Of a stretch of DNA of 64,000 bases, positions 1 through 12,075 are shown in pieces (the stretch's first letter is position 1; every line of letters starts with the position of its first letter). This DNA is from Tieghemostelium lacteum (lineage: Eukaryota > Evosea > Eumycetozoa > Dictyosteliales > Raperosteliaceae), in contig LODT01000020.1 of NCBI GenBank assembly GCA_001606155.1, positions 620,001-684,000 of the forward strand, given 5' to 3'. Under the pieces are notes generated by a model. The model saw only the letters and a program-made list of their open reading frames with translations. It was not told the origin of the DNA and ran no database searches. The translations under genes were made by a program, and so were the position numbers.

Positions 1-1323
1 TCCGCATGTGGATTTTTTAAGAATCTATCAGGTTTAAATTGTTCAGGGTGATCCCAAAACTCTGGATTCTTTAGAATTGCACCAAGATTTTGAATGATTT
101 GAGTCTTCTCCGGTATAAATACTCCATTGATGTTAATGGATTCTTTAGTTGCTCTTGGAACCCCCAATGGACCAATTGGATGAACTCTCATTGTCTCTTT
201 GATGAATGACATTAAATATGGAGTTGATATTCTATCACTATCAACAATTAATCTTGAATCATTATCAATCTTTTCAAGTAATTCTTCGTAACATTTCTCT
301 TGATATTCTGGATAGTTTGCTAACATTAATATAACCCATTCCAAAACTCCAGCAGTTGTTTCAGTGGCACCTACTACAAGGTCATAAGTCATTAAAGCAA
401 CTTTTCGTAAAGCATCTTCATCTTGACCTAGTTCATGTATGCAATGGTCCATCAGGTCTCTTGTAACTTCCTTATTGAATGTCTGAGCATGTTGGGTTGT
501 TTTGTCAACCATAAACTCAATGATTCTATCAATAGGTTGATAAGTATTCATTAGATAGAACTCATAGAATGGCTTAACAATTTCTACGTAATCTAATAGA
601 TTTCCATTGGCAAGTCTCTTAAATAGATCTTCAATAATATGAAAGAACTCCAAACACTGATTACTAGATTCATCCAAATCATCACCATATGGAATATATT
701 CATTAATCACATATTTCAAAATTATATTAAAAGCATATTTCTGAACAAATTTCTTTGGATGGAAAACTTGACCTGACTTCTGAATGGACTTCATAACACT
801 GATTAACTGTCTATTCTGACAATCAATAGTTTGATGTATATTATTTTTCAAAGTTGTCTTTGAAAAGGCATTGGAGAAAACCTTTTTATAGAGTTTCCAA
901 TAGTCTTCTTTACCCATTACAAAGTTTCTGTAGTTGTCCGACATCTTTCTGAATATTGGAAGTTCAGGACGTTCAATAAAATTGTCAAAATTCTTGATGA
1001 AAATTTCTTTTAACATCTTTGGACATGATATAATCATACAGAAATGGTCACCCATAAAGAATGGAATAACCTTATCCTTTGACATTTTTTGAATAGAAAC
1101 ATGAGGTTGTGATCTATCCAAGGTATACAAACTACCAATGATCGGTAAAGGTAAAGGTCCTTTTAAATGTGGATTTAATTTCATCATTTTATATTTAAAT
1201 ATCTATTTTATATTCAAAAATTAGATTCAACAGTTTATAGGCTAGATACCAAGTGATTATACTTACAAAATTAAAAATGATGTATAAAATAAATAATATA
1301 AATATTAATGTTATTATATTCAT
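1..1323 (-). CDS. Cytochrome P450, N-terminal part (cut by window edge)
   Basis: Haem-thiolate monooxygenase of the ER membrane; substrate unknown. Predicted exons (minus strand): 1267-1323 and 1..1202, intron 1203-1266 with GTAAGT donor and AAATAG acceptor, phase 0. The 19-codon first exon encodes the hydrophobic membrane anchor (MNIITLIFILFILYIIFNF). The second exon opens with a Lys/Met-rich linker and the proline hinge HLKGPLPLPIIG. About 419 residues are visible. I-helix motif is GATETT, K-helix ExxR is ETMR, and the PERF-like motif FKPDRF lies at the very edge. The haem-binding cysteine loop should follow just outside the window, so catalytic competence cannot be judged here. The two-exon design with an anchor-only first exon is common in dictyostelid P450s (from memory, CYP508-like), but I cannot assign a subfamily. 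Family call is secure; exon 1 is strongly supported by phase and anchor content. Confidence 0.93.
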
Positions 1324-1682
1324 TTTTTAACATGTACCTTTCAAAATCATCGAAGCTTTTGACACCGGTATTGAATTAAAAAAATAAAAACTTTACTGAT
1401 TTCTTAAAATAAATTATAAGTTTTTGTTTTTTTACATTGCGATAATATTTATACATTTTTTTCCCAAAACAGAAGTAACGGATATTTTGTATTTTTTTTG
1501 TTTTTTTTGGATTGTAGTTGTCAGCTTTCTAATTTGTAATTTTAGAATATAACGATATAAAAAAGACCGTTAAAAGATGGAAAACCCTTGAAAGGACTAA
1601 AGAGGCAAGTGATAGAGATCTATTTTTGGAAATATTGGTATTGCATAATCTTTTGATATAACTTTTATTACAAATTAGAAAT
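1324..1682. other. Intergenic, P450 promoter side
   Basis: This 359 bp spacer separates the P450 start from the stop codon of the uracil phosphoribosyltransferase gene; both genes read leftwards. It is AT-rich with T runs and holds no ORF or RNA gene that I recognise. It should contain the P450 promoter and the 3' end of the neighbour. Confidence 0.6.
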
Positions 1683-2419
<737 letters not shown>

Positions 2420-2508
2420 CCTGAGGTGAAATTTCTAAAACTAAATAGTTGCAAAAAAATTTTTTTCAACTGTGAAATCGAGCGAATTGATTTTTAGAAA
2501 AGTCAATT

Positions 2509-4047
2509 TCACTTATAAATTTTATTTAATAAGTGTTTCCATTCATTATATGATTCTTTACATTTATGAGTATCATTTAAGATTGGTGTAATCTCATTTA
2601 TCTTTTCAAGTGATTGGAATGCATCATTCATATTTTTGTAGACCCCACAACCCACACCAGCACCTCTAGCGGCGCCTGTTGAACCATCGGTATTATAAAT
2701 TTCAATTTTAACTCCACTGATATTAGATAGTGTTTGTAAAAATACTTTACTTTTAAACATGTTACTAGAACATGCTCTGATGACTTTGAGGTCCATTCCC
2801 ATATCTCTCATAATTTCCATTCCCAATTCATATGCATAGGCTATACCTTCTTGAGCTGCTCTTAATATATCCTTTTGACAATGAATATTAAAATTAATAC
2901 CATGTATAGTACAGCTATTGTAATTCAATGGTGATAATATACGTTCTGATCCATTACCAAAAGGTACAATTAATAAACCTTTTGATCCAATTGGAGACTG
3001 AGATGATAATTCATTCATTTCATCGTATGTCATTGATTTACTCTCACCATCAACACCTGCAACTGACATTAAATTCCTCTTTAACCAACTATAAAGTATA
3101 CCAGTACCATTAATACACAATAACACTCCAAGTCTTTTATCATTACTTTGTGCATTATAATTCACATGAGCAAATGTATTTACTCTAGACTGCTTATCAT
3201 AAGCTAAGTGATCTAATACTCCATAAACCACACCAGAAGTACCAGCAGTAGATGCCAATTCACCTTTTTTCATTACATTCAATGAAAATGCATTATTTGG
3301 TTGGTCACCAGATCTGTAGGTTACTGGCACTCCTTCTTTAATTCCACTCAATTCCAAAGCGGCTTCTAATGATACAGTACCTTGAACACCAAATACTGGT
3401 TTAATATCAGGTATAAAGTCATTAGGTATACCAAAATAATTTAAAAGTTTTTCAGATACGGTATTACTTTGAAAATCCCATAAAACAGCTTCTGAAAGTG
3501 ACTCAATAGTCGTTGTAATCTCGCCAGTTAGTTTCATTGCAATATAGTCACCTGGTAGCATAAACTTATATATTCTTTTAAAAATCTCAGGTTCATTTTC
3601 TTTAACCCATGAGAGTTTTGATGCTGTAAAATTACCTGGTGAGTTTAAAAAATGAGATAGACAATAGTCTCTTCCCAATGACTCAAATGCCTTCTCACCA
3701 ATACCAACAGCTCTACTATCACACCATATAATAGAAGGTCTTAAAACATTTTTATCTTTATCTACTATAACCAATCCATGCATTTGAAATGATATACCAA
3801 TTCCAATAATATTCAAGTCACCTTCTGAATTGGTAATAGACTTTGCCTTTGTAATTACAGAATGATGAGCTAATTTTAAATTAGACCACCATTGTTGTGG
3901 ATCTTGTTCTGCCCATAGTGGGTGTGGTGCATTGATTTTCATTTCATCTTTAGGAAAGTAATCAGAAACTATTTCTTTACCACTGATACTATCTATTAAA
4001 GAAGCTTTAACTGATGAACTCCCCACATCATATCCAATCAAATACAT
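2509..4047 (-). CDS. Xylulokinase-type FGGY carbohydrate kinase
   Basis: Single-exon 512-residue kinase of the FGGY family, most like D-xylulokinase (ATP + D-xylulose to xylulose 5-phosphate, feeding the pentose phosphate pathway). N-terminal phosphate loop YDVGSSSVKASL, the substrate-domain segment FQMHGLVIVD followed by SIIWCDSRA, the D-containing RSGDQPNNAF region, the ATP-domain motif STAGTSGVVYG, and the second FGGY signature-like stretch around TDGSTGAARGAGVGCG are all in the expected order. Length matches the family (about 490-520). The sequence type resembles xylulokinases of Bacteroidetes and protists more than animal XYLB; that is an impression and not a measured result, so a horizontal origin is only a possibility. 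It shares a 126 bp divergent promoter with the GTPase gene to its right. Confidence 0.88.
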   Translation of the reverse strand: MYLIGYDVGSSSVKASLIDSISGKEIVSDYFPKDEMKINAPHPLWAEQDPQQWWSNLKLAHHSVITKAKSITNSEGDLNIIGIGISFQMHGLVIVDKDKNVLRPSIIWCDSRAVGIGEKAFESLGRDYCLSHFLNSPGNFTASKLSWVKENEPEIFKRIYKFMLPGDYIAMKLTGEITTTIESLSEAVLWDFQSNTVSEKLLNYFGIPNDFIPDIKPVFGVQGTVSLEAALELSGIKEGVPVTYRSGDQPNNAFSLNVMKKGELASTAGTSGVVYGVLDHLAYDKQSRVNTFAHVNYNAQSNDKRLGVLLCINGTGILYSWLKRNLMSVAGVDGESKSMTYDEMNELSSQSPIGSKGLLIVPFGNGSERILSPLNYNSCTIHGINFNIHCQKDILRAAQEGIAYAYELGMEIMRDMGMDLKVIRACSSNMFKSKVFLQTLSNISGVKIEIYNTDGSTGAARGAGVGCGVYKNMNDAFQSLEKINEITPILNDTHKCKESYNEWKHLLNKIYK

Positions 4048-4173
4048 TTTACATGATTATGAAATTGGTTTTTTTTTTTTTTGTGGAATTGTCAATAAAT
4101 AGACGATTGAAGAAACAAAATAAAAAATTTTTTTTATTATTATTTTTATAATTATCTATGGAAGTCTAGAAAG

Positions 4174-6504
4174 ATGAATAATTTAATTCTAATTGTAACT
4201 TTGGTTATGCTTATTGGAAGCACACAATGTTCAATAGATAAAGTATCGGAGATATTCAAACCTACACAATTACTGTACCCGGATTCCAACCATCAACAGA
4301 TACTAATTAACCAGACCTCATTAGGTATGCTTAATAGTCTTATAGATTCAGATCTCTCAATACTCGGTGTAGTTGGATCTTTTCATAGTGGTAAAAGTTT
4401 TTTATTGAATCAACTTATGGGTACTACTGATAAATTTGTAGTTGGTCCTACTGTGCATCCTGAGACTAAAGGTATATGGATAATGGCTAGTAATATACAA
4501 TATCAAGGAAAAGAACATACATTGTTGTTATTAGACACTGAAGGGTTCTATTCTAGTAATGTTTCAGAGACCTATGATGCAAAAATTTTTGCAATTACTA
4601 CACTACTCTCTTCACATCTCTTATATAATTCAGTAAAGATTATTGATCAATCTGAACTTGAATATTTGGAACTTCTGTCTAGAAGAACTCAGTTATTTGC
4701 ACTAAAATCACAAATTAAATCATCAAGAGACAATGGTATTGATCTCAGAGATATTTTAAATTTTCCAAGTCTTACTTGGGTAGTTCAAGATTTCTTTCAA
4801 GATATTGAATATGCAACCCCAAATGAATGGTTACATAGTCTTTTGAGTTCTAGATCAAGAGATTCTGATTCTAGTTTGTCTATAGGTGAGATATTTCCAT
4901 CTATTGACTGTCATACATTATTTATACCATCAGGTGACAAGAAGACTCTTAGACATCTTGATAAATCGTCAATATCAGATTTGAATCCAACTTATTTACG
5001 TGAACTCTATGTATTAAAAGATCACATATTCAATTCATTGAAACCTAAAATGTCAGGACCATCTGTTAGTTCACTTCTCAAACTTCTAGTTGACGTTGCC
5101 AATGGAAATAAATTCCCATCTGTACCTTCTATATGGTCAGGTTTTATAAGAGAACAACAACATAGTGCACACAGTGATGCAGTTATAGGATACAGAGATA
5201 AAATGGATATCTTTAGAATAACAGATCCACCAATGAACGATGAACAGTTGAATAGTTTACAAAAGAGTGCTGCATCTTATGCAGGTGATTTATATAAACA
5301 ATTGTTATTTGGTCTCTCTGAAGCTTACAATCCAGGATTAAAAGCATTAGAGGATTCGATAAGCTCACTCTATGACCAATTTCAAAAAGAGAATCAAGAG
5401 AGAATCAAAGGACACTGTTTGAAACTATATCAAAATAATTTTAGACAATTCCAAAGAGCAGTTACTGATATTAGTATACCAATGGATTCTAAGGAACTGA
5501 CAGTACTTATTGATCAATTGTCTAGCGAGGCAATTGGAATGTATCGTCAAGATGCAATAATATACGAAAAAACCAATCATTACACGACATTGTATTCTCA
5601 GTTATCTAATGACTTGGAAAGAGTCACAGCTGTCAGACTATTACAGAACAAGAATGAACTGGAATCGATATTAACAAAAACTTCAATTTTACTCAAAGAG
5701 ATGTTCAAGGAGCGATTTAATCACATTACTCTACCAATACCAAAAAAGGAGCTAAGTAAACTCTATAAAGAAGTAAAAGAAGAACTGGAAGATGAATTTA
5801 AAAAAAAGACAATGGTAGCTAAAAAGGAGTCATTCTATACACAGTTTCTAGATAGTTTAGAAATGGATTTTATAAAATTGTATAATGGTTATCTGGATAA
5901 AAACGAAGAGGAAATTGCTAGTAAAGCAAGATTGACAGCTGATTTGTATATACATAATTTTAAAAAGACATTTCCAACGGATTTACCAATTTGGGATGAA
6001 GAATATCTCTCTTCACAATTGGAAACCAATAAGAAAATCTACTTTGAAAAATTCAAATCAGAGTTTAAAGATTACGCAAAATCTGAATCCTATTTAGCAG
6101 TAGAAGAATATGTATTTACTCTAATGAATACTTTAGCCAATCAGAGAATATTAGATAATATTCAACAAGCTAAAATTCATGTAACTGATGTACTAAATCG
6201 TCAAAAACAGTCACTTATAGCCAAAAGAAAAGAATATATACTATTAGAAAGCTACAAGTCATTCATTATGAAAGAAGTTGAAATGGTTCTAGCAAACAAG
6301 ATTGAGTCTAAAAAACTTAGAGACAAAGTAATCAACTCTTTTATTGAAAATGATTTAAAACATGAAATTCAACATCTTTGGACTATATCACTTTGGAATA
6401 CTGGTTGTATTGCAACTGTGGTCTCTGTAATTTTGTTTTTTATTCTAAAAGCCACCAATAGAAAGTCAACCTCAACTTCCCTCTCACATTATAAATCCTA
6501 TTAA
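4174..6504 (+). CDS. GBP-like large GTPase, secretory type
   Basis: 776-residue protein with a guanylate-binding-protein (GB1/RHD3-type) GTPase domain. Residues 1-20 are a signal peptide (hydrophobic ILIVTLVMLIG, likely cleavage after TQC). P-loop VGSFHSGKSFLLNQL is near residue 70, switch II DTEGFYSS near 120, and the position of the GBP arginine-aspartate motif reads WVVQDF, so the usual R is Q. A long helical region (about 370-730) with charged coiled-coil stretches follows. Near residues 740-760 there is a single hydrophobic helix (ATVVSVILFFIL), then a short basic tail. Start chosen as the only ATG before the signal peptide. If both hydrophobic segments act as read, the GTPase faces the ER lumen or outside, unusual for a GTPase. 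It could be a membrane-remodelling dynamin relative, but no function is known to me. Alternative: the N-terminal segment is a signal anchor. Confidence 0.85.
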   Translation: MNNLILIVTLVMLIGSTQCSIDKVSEIFKPTQLLYPDSNHQQILINQTSLGMLNSLIDSDLSILGVVGSFHSGKSFLLNQLMGTTDKFVVGPTVHPETKGIWIMASNIQYQGKEHTLLLLDTEGFYSSNVSETYDAKIFAITTLLSSHLLYNSVKIIDQSELEYLELLSRRTQLFALKSQIKSSRDNGIDLRDILNFPSLTWVVQDFFQDIEYATPNEWLHSLLSSRSRDSDSSLSIGEIFPSIDCHTLFIPSGDKKTLRHLDKSSISDLNPTYLRELYVLKDHIFNSLKPKMSGPSVSSLLKLLVDVANGNKFPSVPSIWSGFIREQQHSAHSDAVIGYRDKMDIFRITDPPMNDEQLNSLQKSAASYAGDLYKQLLFGLSEAYNPGLKALEDSISSLYDQFQKENQERIKGHCLKLYQNNFRQFQRAVTDISIPMDSKELTVLIDQLSSEAIGMYRQDAIIYEKTNHYTTLYSQLSNDLERVTAVRLLQNKNELESILTKTSILLKEMFKERFNHITLPIPKKELSKLYKEVKEELEDEFKKKTMVAKKESFYTQFLDSLEMDFIKLYNGYLDKNEEEIASKARLTADLYIHNFKKTFPTDLPIWDEEYLSSQLETNKKIYFEKFKSEFKDYAKSESYLAVEEYVFTLMNTLANQRILDNIQQAKIHVTDVLNRQKQSLIAKRKEYILLESYKSFIMKEVEMVLANKIESKKLRDKVINSFIENDLKHEIQHLWTISLWNTGCIATVVSVILFFILKATNRKSTSTSLSHYKSY

Positions 6505-7804
6505 AATTCACAACTGATATACACAAACACATTTATTTACTATATATAAATAAAAAAAATTTTCCAATACTAGTATATACTGGTTAATTACTTTAAATGG
6601 TTAATTTAAATTGTTAAAAATCATATGAAATGATATAAATGTACAACAACACCCACCCACATTTTAAAAAATGTATAAAATAAATTTACCACTATTTTTT
6701 ATAGTGGTGGATCATCATCAATAATTTCATTCAAAATAATAATTCTTTATATAGCTATCAGTTGATTACATATTCAATGAAAACCAATTCATACTATATG
6801 TGCAAATCTATATTAAAAAAATAGTTAACCTTCCACCAATTTTGAAATACTACGATTATCACTATATTGAGTATTTTTGTATAGCGGTTAAGCCAATAAG
6901 ATATATATTTATATTATAAATCAAAAAGTGGGTCTTTAACGACATTGTACATATAGGTATAGGCCAAATAAGTTTTTTTTTGAAAATGGTGATTCTATAA
7001 AAAGAAAAACTGACTGGTTTTTTTTTTGCCAGTTTTAATAAAAAAAAGACCTCCTCTTCTAGTATTCTCAAGTTTTTTAAAAAAGTTGATCTGTTTTTTT
7101 TTTAATATTTTTTGTTATATCATCCATCTTCTGTACAAATACACACATTTTTATAACACCATTATTGATTAACATTTCCTTTTATGTTTATCATTTTTAA
7201 TTCCCCACACTATTTTACCACTAGTTTCGAAATTTTTTTTCACTTTCAAATTGTTATATATCTCGTCCTTATTGCAGTATATAATTTTTCATTCCCCACA
7301 TAACACCAATATAACACACACACACTGAAAATTAAAAAAAATATATTTCCTTTTTCAATTGAATTTAAAGTTGTAATCGATATTAACTTTAATTTCTAAT
7401 TTTTTTTTAATTCACTTTTACTCCTACTCTGTTGTTATAATTACTTTACTTTATTTAATTTTGTATTGTACCAAAACAAAATCTTAAATCTAAATCTTTA
7501 GAATCTTTTAACTCAACTATTACTCGTATATTGTTTATCTTCTCTATCCATATTTGTTTTTTAAGAAACTCTATTTAGTATTTAGTTGTTTTTGGTGTAT
7601 GTCAAATAAACAGATATCTATCAAAATTTTCGAAATATCAAAATTGTTATTCAAATTAATATAATTTAGTATTTTCACTTATTTAGTACTATTACTTTTA
7701 TTGTTTTTATTACTATTTACTTTTTCGATTCTTTAAACAATATTTATTTAATTATTTTTATTTAACCATTTGTAAAATCAATATTGTTCATTGCCGTTTT
7801 AAAT
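6505..7804. other. Long intergenic region upstream of the phosphodiesterase
   Basis: This 1.3 kb AT-rich region lies between the GTPase stop and the phosphodiesterase start. It contains many T and A runs, a CACCCACCCACA patch near 6650 and an ACTGG/CCAGT inverted pair around a T run near 7015-7032. A 69-codon minus-strand ORF at 6862-7071 has no protein-like features. I see no RNA gene. It is the longest non-repeat spacer in the window, so it probably holds the promoter and 5' UTR of the phosphodiesterase, possibly with an undetected upstream exon. Confidence 0.55.
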
Positions 7805-8959
7805 ATGATTTCTATAAAATCCACATTTGTCAACTTCAATCATATTTTCCAATCCAAAAAGAAAATAAAATCTGACCCTAAAGAAATCAATTTATTTTCA
7901 AAAATCAATAATAATATTACAAACAATACTAAATTAACTATGTTATACGAACAATTAATCCAAGGTTTAAAATCATGGGAATATAATCCATTTGTTCAAA
8001 CTGAACAAGAAATAATTTATAAATTTCAATCAATGTAAGTTTACAACATTTTCACTATTTCTTTGAACATATTCTAATTTATATATTAACAAAAATTTAG
8101 GTTTTTATATTATGATTTATATAATGAATTAAACATAAATGTTGATAGACTCTATGAATTTTTAATAATGGTTAAAGACTCCTATCATAAGAACCCATAT
8201 CATAATTTGATTCATGCTTTCGATGTTACACAAACACTATTTTGTTATTTAGCTAATATGAAAATGGATCAGTATTTTAGTAAATTTGAAATATTTGTTC
8301 TATTGATATCCAGTCTATCACATGATCTCTCTCACCCAGGAGTTTCAAATAACTTCTTAATCCAAACTTCCAATGAACTTGCCAAACAATACAATCAAAT
8401 TTCAGTTTTGGAGAATCATCATATTTCCACAATGTATAAACTACTTCATAAATCTAAAGTCATCTCACATTTCACCCCAAAACAAAAGAAACTATTCAAA
8501 TATCTCTCTAGTAACGCAATTTTTGCAACTGATTTGTGTAATCACAATTCAATAGTAGAAAGACTCCAATCTAAATTAAACTCTGATCAATGCAATATCT
8601 GGTCATCTTTAGCTGATAAATCACTCTTAATTGATGTTTTAGTTCACACATGCGATATTTCTAATGTTGCCAAACCTTTTCAGGTTAGTAAAGAATGGAC
8701 AATGTTAATAAGTAACGAATTCATTCAACAAGCACACATGGAAAAGAAAATTGGTATCCCATTGTCTTATAACTTTGATGATCATGACAGTACCAATTCC
8801 GAAGAAATATTAAAAAAATCCGCAGTCAATTCAGTAAACTTTATCAATACTTTTTGTGAACCACTATTACAGTTGATCTCAAGAGCATTTCCTGAGACAA
8901 CCCCAGTTCTAGATTATATAGAAATTAATAAATTGAATTGGTATGAAATTATTGAATAA
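7805..8959 (+). CDS. Class I cyclic-nucleotide phosphodiesterase
   Basis: Hydrolyses cAMP or cGMP to the 5' monophosphate; cytosolic. Predicted exons 7805-8034 and 8101-8959, intron 8035-8100 (GTAAGT...TTTAG); product 362 residues. The ATG at 7805 is the first in frame. The catalytic domain begins right after a short N-terminus: metal-binding signature HNLIHAFDV, second motif HDLSHPG, third HTCDISN, and the purine-site helix region EFIQQAHMEKKIGIP with the conserved Gln. All four histidine/aspartate metal ligands are present. There is no response-regulator domain, membrane helix or cyclic-nucleotide-binding domain, which excludes a RegA-type or membrane PDE4-type architecture. Among Dictyostelium enzymes the compact cytosolic cGMP phosphodiesterase PDE3 is the closest architecture I know. 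Substrate choice cannot be read from the sequence. Confidence 0.9.
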
Positions 8960-9024
8960 ATGATTTCATCTCACGACGATACTCGAACCAAACCAATTTC
9001 GCTAAATTTAGTGTGTGAGGTATT

Positions 9025-10902
9025 TTATTTGTAAAATATAATTTCATCAATTTTTAGGATACTAATTAGAATTTCTGTACTGAGACTGATTTGAGAGAGT
9101 TTATTACTCAGTGGTTCAATAATACCTATTTGGGTCATGTTTTGAATTTTTTCAGTGTTTAGATCTATACCATAAAAGTAAGAATCTGGTAAAGGAGATT
9201 TATGATGTTGTTTTAGTTTATGAATTATATCTAAATGGTCAAGTCCTGAATTGGTGCATAATGTTCCTACATATTCTTCTAAAGATTCTGAATATGCTAG
9301 CATTATATTAGATTCTACAGTTGATATTCCTTTTTGGGTATTTAGATACTCTTGTATTTTTATGGATGCCTCAATTTCACAAGCACCTCCACCTGGAACT
9401 ATTATAGGTGACCTTATTAGATTTCTTAAAACACATAATGAATCGTGTAGAGCTCTTTTTGATTCTTCCAATTCCACAGTTGTGCTTCCATATAAAATGA
9501 TAGATGGACTAGTTATAGAAACATCTTGGAATAGCACTATACTATGTTGATTATCTAACACCTCTGTAGAAATAGACTGAAATGTTTGTGGTTTAAGTGT
9601 TAGTTGGTTGATATCCACTATTATTGGAATTCTCAAAAGTTTTGAAATTCTTTTGAACTCTGTTGAAGATAGTGGTTTTAATAATGATATTTTGGCCTTG
9701 TTTAGAAATGTTACAAATAAATTTAACAAGTTACCAAAAGAAGATAAATCATCTTCTATTGCAATTAAATTGATACCATTTTTTTTTAGTTTTACAACTA
9801 GAGATTTTATCTTGTTTTCTTCTTGTAGCAGTATTGTTTCAATATTGAAATTGGAATTCAACTGATAAGATATAGTTTGCATTTCCTTTGGTCTTATCAA
9901 TTGCGGTAATTTTAAAAATACAACTTTATAAGGCGATGTACTTTGATAGAACTGATTTACAAATTCACTTTTTATAATAAATGATTTTGATACTCTAGAA
10001 TTTTCAATAAATCCACCATCAAAGTCTATTATATTTATATTATTAGTTGATATATTTATATTATCATCTTGACTATCATTGTTGTTATTATTATTATTGT
10101 TATTGTTATCTTGATTTTTAAGGGATTTGAACAAAATCATCATTAATTCTACCGAGAAGTTGGATAGAATTGGACATGTATGTGATACTAATTTTGAATT
10201 CAAAGTAGTTTGACAAACTTTTAATAGAATATCTCTACCTTGTTCAGAATCGACAATGAATCTATTTGATAGATTGTGAATGGTATCTAAAACAATCTTT
10301 GAAGTTCTTAAAAACCCATTAACAATTTGAATAGGGTGTATACCATTTAATTTAGTATTAAATCCGTTACCTTTTAAAAGTCTCAATGATTTTCTTAATC
10401 TTTATATAAATTCACCTATTAGAATTGAATTCGCAAGCTAGCTTGATAAATGAATACCTACAAATATGTACAAAGTACAATAACACTGGTAGTACCATCA
10501 CCATTCTGTTCATCCATTGACATACTTAACTCAACCATCATCTTTGAAGCTGGATGTTCTATTTTCTATTGTTTAAATTTAATATAATTATATTAATATA
10601 ATTTTAAATAATTATGGTTTGGTTCATCAAATTATCAATAGGGGTGGGGGAGATAATACAATTGATTTTATAACAGTTACACCATCATTACTAATTAAAA
10701 CTTGATCAAACTGATCAACAATTAATTTATCTCTACTCTTTGGACCCAAAAGGGACTTCATAATATCACCAATTGATATACACGCTAAGATATTAGAATA
10801 CAGTGCATCATAACCTTTATAGATAATGTTATCACTATTTGGTTGTTGTTTTTTATTTGAATCAATATCCCAATTGTAATCTAAAACTAGTTTTTCATTC
10901 AT
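9025..10902 (-). CDS. Divergent CCT-delta-like group II chaperonin
   Basis: Predicted exons (minus): 10660-10902, 10462-10565 and 9025-10399; introns 10566-10659 and 10400-10461; 573 residues. Equatorial-domain motifs are present but altered: LGPKSRDK (usual LGPKGMDK) at about 52-59, SNDGVTVIK (usual NDGATILK) near 71, and an intact GDGTTSV near 103. The C-terminal half resembles CCT4/delta: [27 protein letters not shown] and final ILKIDEII. An Asn-rich insert (coded by AAC/AAT) lies in the intermediate region. CCT subunits are normally extremely conserved; this one looks only distantly similar to CCT4, which points to a fast-evolving paralogue instead of the ordinary subunit. ATP-binding GDGTT and the HD pair suggest it may still hydrolyse ATP. 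The exon joins are by eye; the GDGTT exon is supported because it restores the motif in frame. Convergent with the phosphodiesterase, 65 bp away. Confidence 0.82.
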
Positions 10903-11329
10903 TTATTTGAAAGTTAAAATCTCAATCTCTGTGTTTTTGAATAAATCTTAACATTTGATTTTAAATTGGAAAATTCGATTTTTTTTTTATTTGTGTTTGA
11001 TACAGAGTTTAACTTTTTGTGATTATCGGGTCAAAAAAAAAACAGAGTGGTTGAAGGAAGGTTTTTAAAAAATTATTAGTGGGGTGGGTGAAGTTTTTAT
11101 CAGAAGTAAATTAAATAATGATTGTGGATGATGAAGGGAAGAAGAAGAAAAAAAAAAGAATGTAATATTATATAGAGTGATAGGAAAGCTTTTGTTATTT
11201 TGTTCCTTTTTGGCAATAATACATTTATATATGATTGAGAATGAATGAGAAACTAATAAATCTTGAGCTGTACTACTACTACGGAGAAATATCAAGAGTG
11301 GTAAAGGAATAGAAGGATATGATATAAGT
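10903..11329. other. Intergenic between chaperonin and rasC
   Basis: A 427 bp AT-rich spacer that should hold the chaperonin promoter on its left and the rasC 3' UTR on its right. Low-complexity A/T runs; a 125-codon minus-strand ORF crossing into rasC is only the wrong frame of that gene. No RNA gene seen. Confidence 0.55.
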
Positions 11330-12075
11330 TTACAATATAATACATGTTTTCTTTTTTGGTGCAGGTTGCTCTTCACCATTTTCGGGATTTTGATTCCATT
11401 TCTTGATCTCTCTGACCAATGTAAAGAAAGATTCCTCAACATTTACTCTAGATTTAGCGCTAGTCTCCAAGAATGGAGCTCCAAAACTTCTAGCTAATTC
11501 TTTACCTTCCATTGCGGTAACTTTTCTTTCTTTATCTAAATCTGCTTTGTTACCAATAATTACAATTGGATAGGTTGCGATATCCTTAACACGAAGGATT
11601 TGATCACGAAAAGATGTAACTGCCTCAAAACTTGGTCTTGATACAATACTATAAACAATAAGAAATCCTCTACCTGATCTAATATATTGGTCTCTCATTG
11701 CTGAATATTCCTCTTGTCCTGTTTATAATATAATTAATATCTCATCAGATCATCATCTTCATCATCAAATTTACTTACCAGCTGTATCTAAAATATCTAA
11801 CATAAATACTTCTTCATCAATATTAACTTGTTTACGATATGAGTTTTCTACAAGTATAGAAAAAATATAAAAGTTAGAATACCATTATAGTTATTAAAAT
11901 TTTTAAAATTTAAAAAACAGATCTTTGTTTGTGTCAATCTATTTTTAATTCAAAAACACCTACCAATAGTTGGATCATATTCTGCAATAAATTGATTTTG
12001 AGTCAATTGAATAGTCAATGCTGATTTACCAACACCACCATCACCTACAATTACTAATTTTAATAATTTAGACAT
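11330..12075 (-). CDS. rasC: Ras-family GTPase RasC
   Basis: Small GTPase that in Dictyostelium couples chemoattractant receptors to TORC2/PKB signalling and cAMP relay. Predicted exons (minus): 11964-12075, 11779-11847, 11330-11718, introns 11848-11963 and 11719-11778, all GT-AG and phase 1; product 189 residues, the same length as D. discoideum RasC. Motifs: P-loop GDGGVGKSA, effector loop YDPTIENSYRKQ, switch [21 protein letters not shown] (G4), ETSAKSR (G5), and C-terminal CAAX box CIIL with a Lys-rich run before it (geranylgeranylation predicted from the terminal Leu). The N-terminus [20 protein letters not shown] and the ENSYRKQVN effector flank are what I remember for RasC and separate it from RasG/D/B/S. 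Gly12-equivalent and Gln61 are wild type. Confidence 0.96.

Noticed and set aside
6862-7071. 69-codon minus-strand ORF in the long spacer before the phosphodiesterase
   Set aside because: Low-complexity, alternative start, no domain; AT-rich chance ORF.
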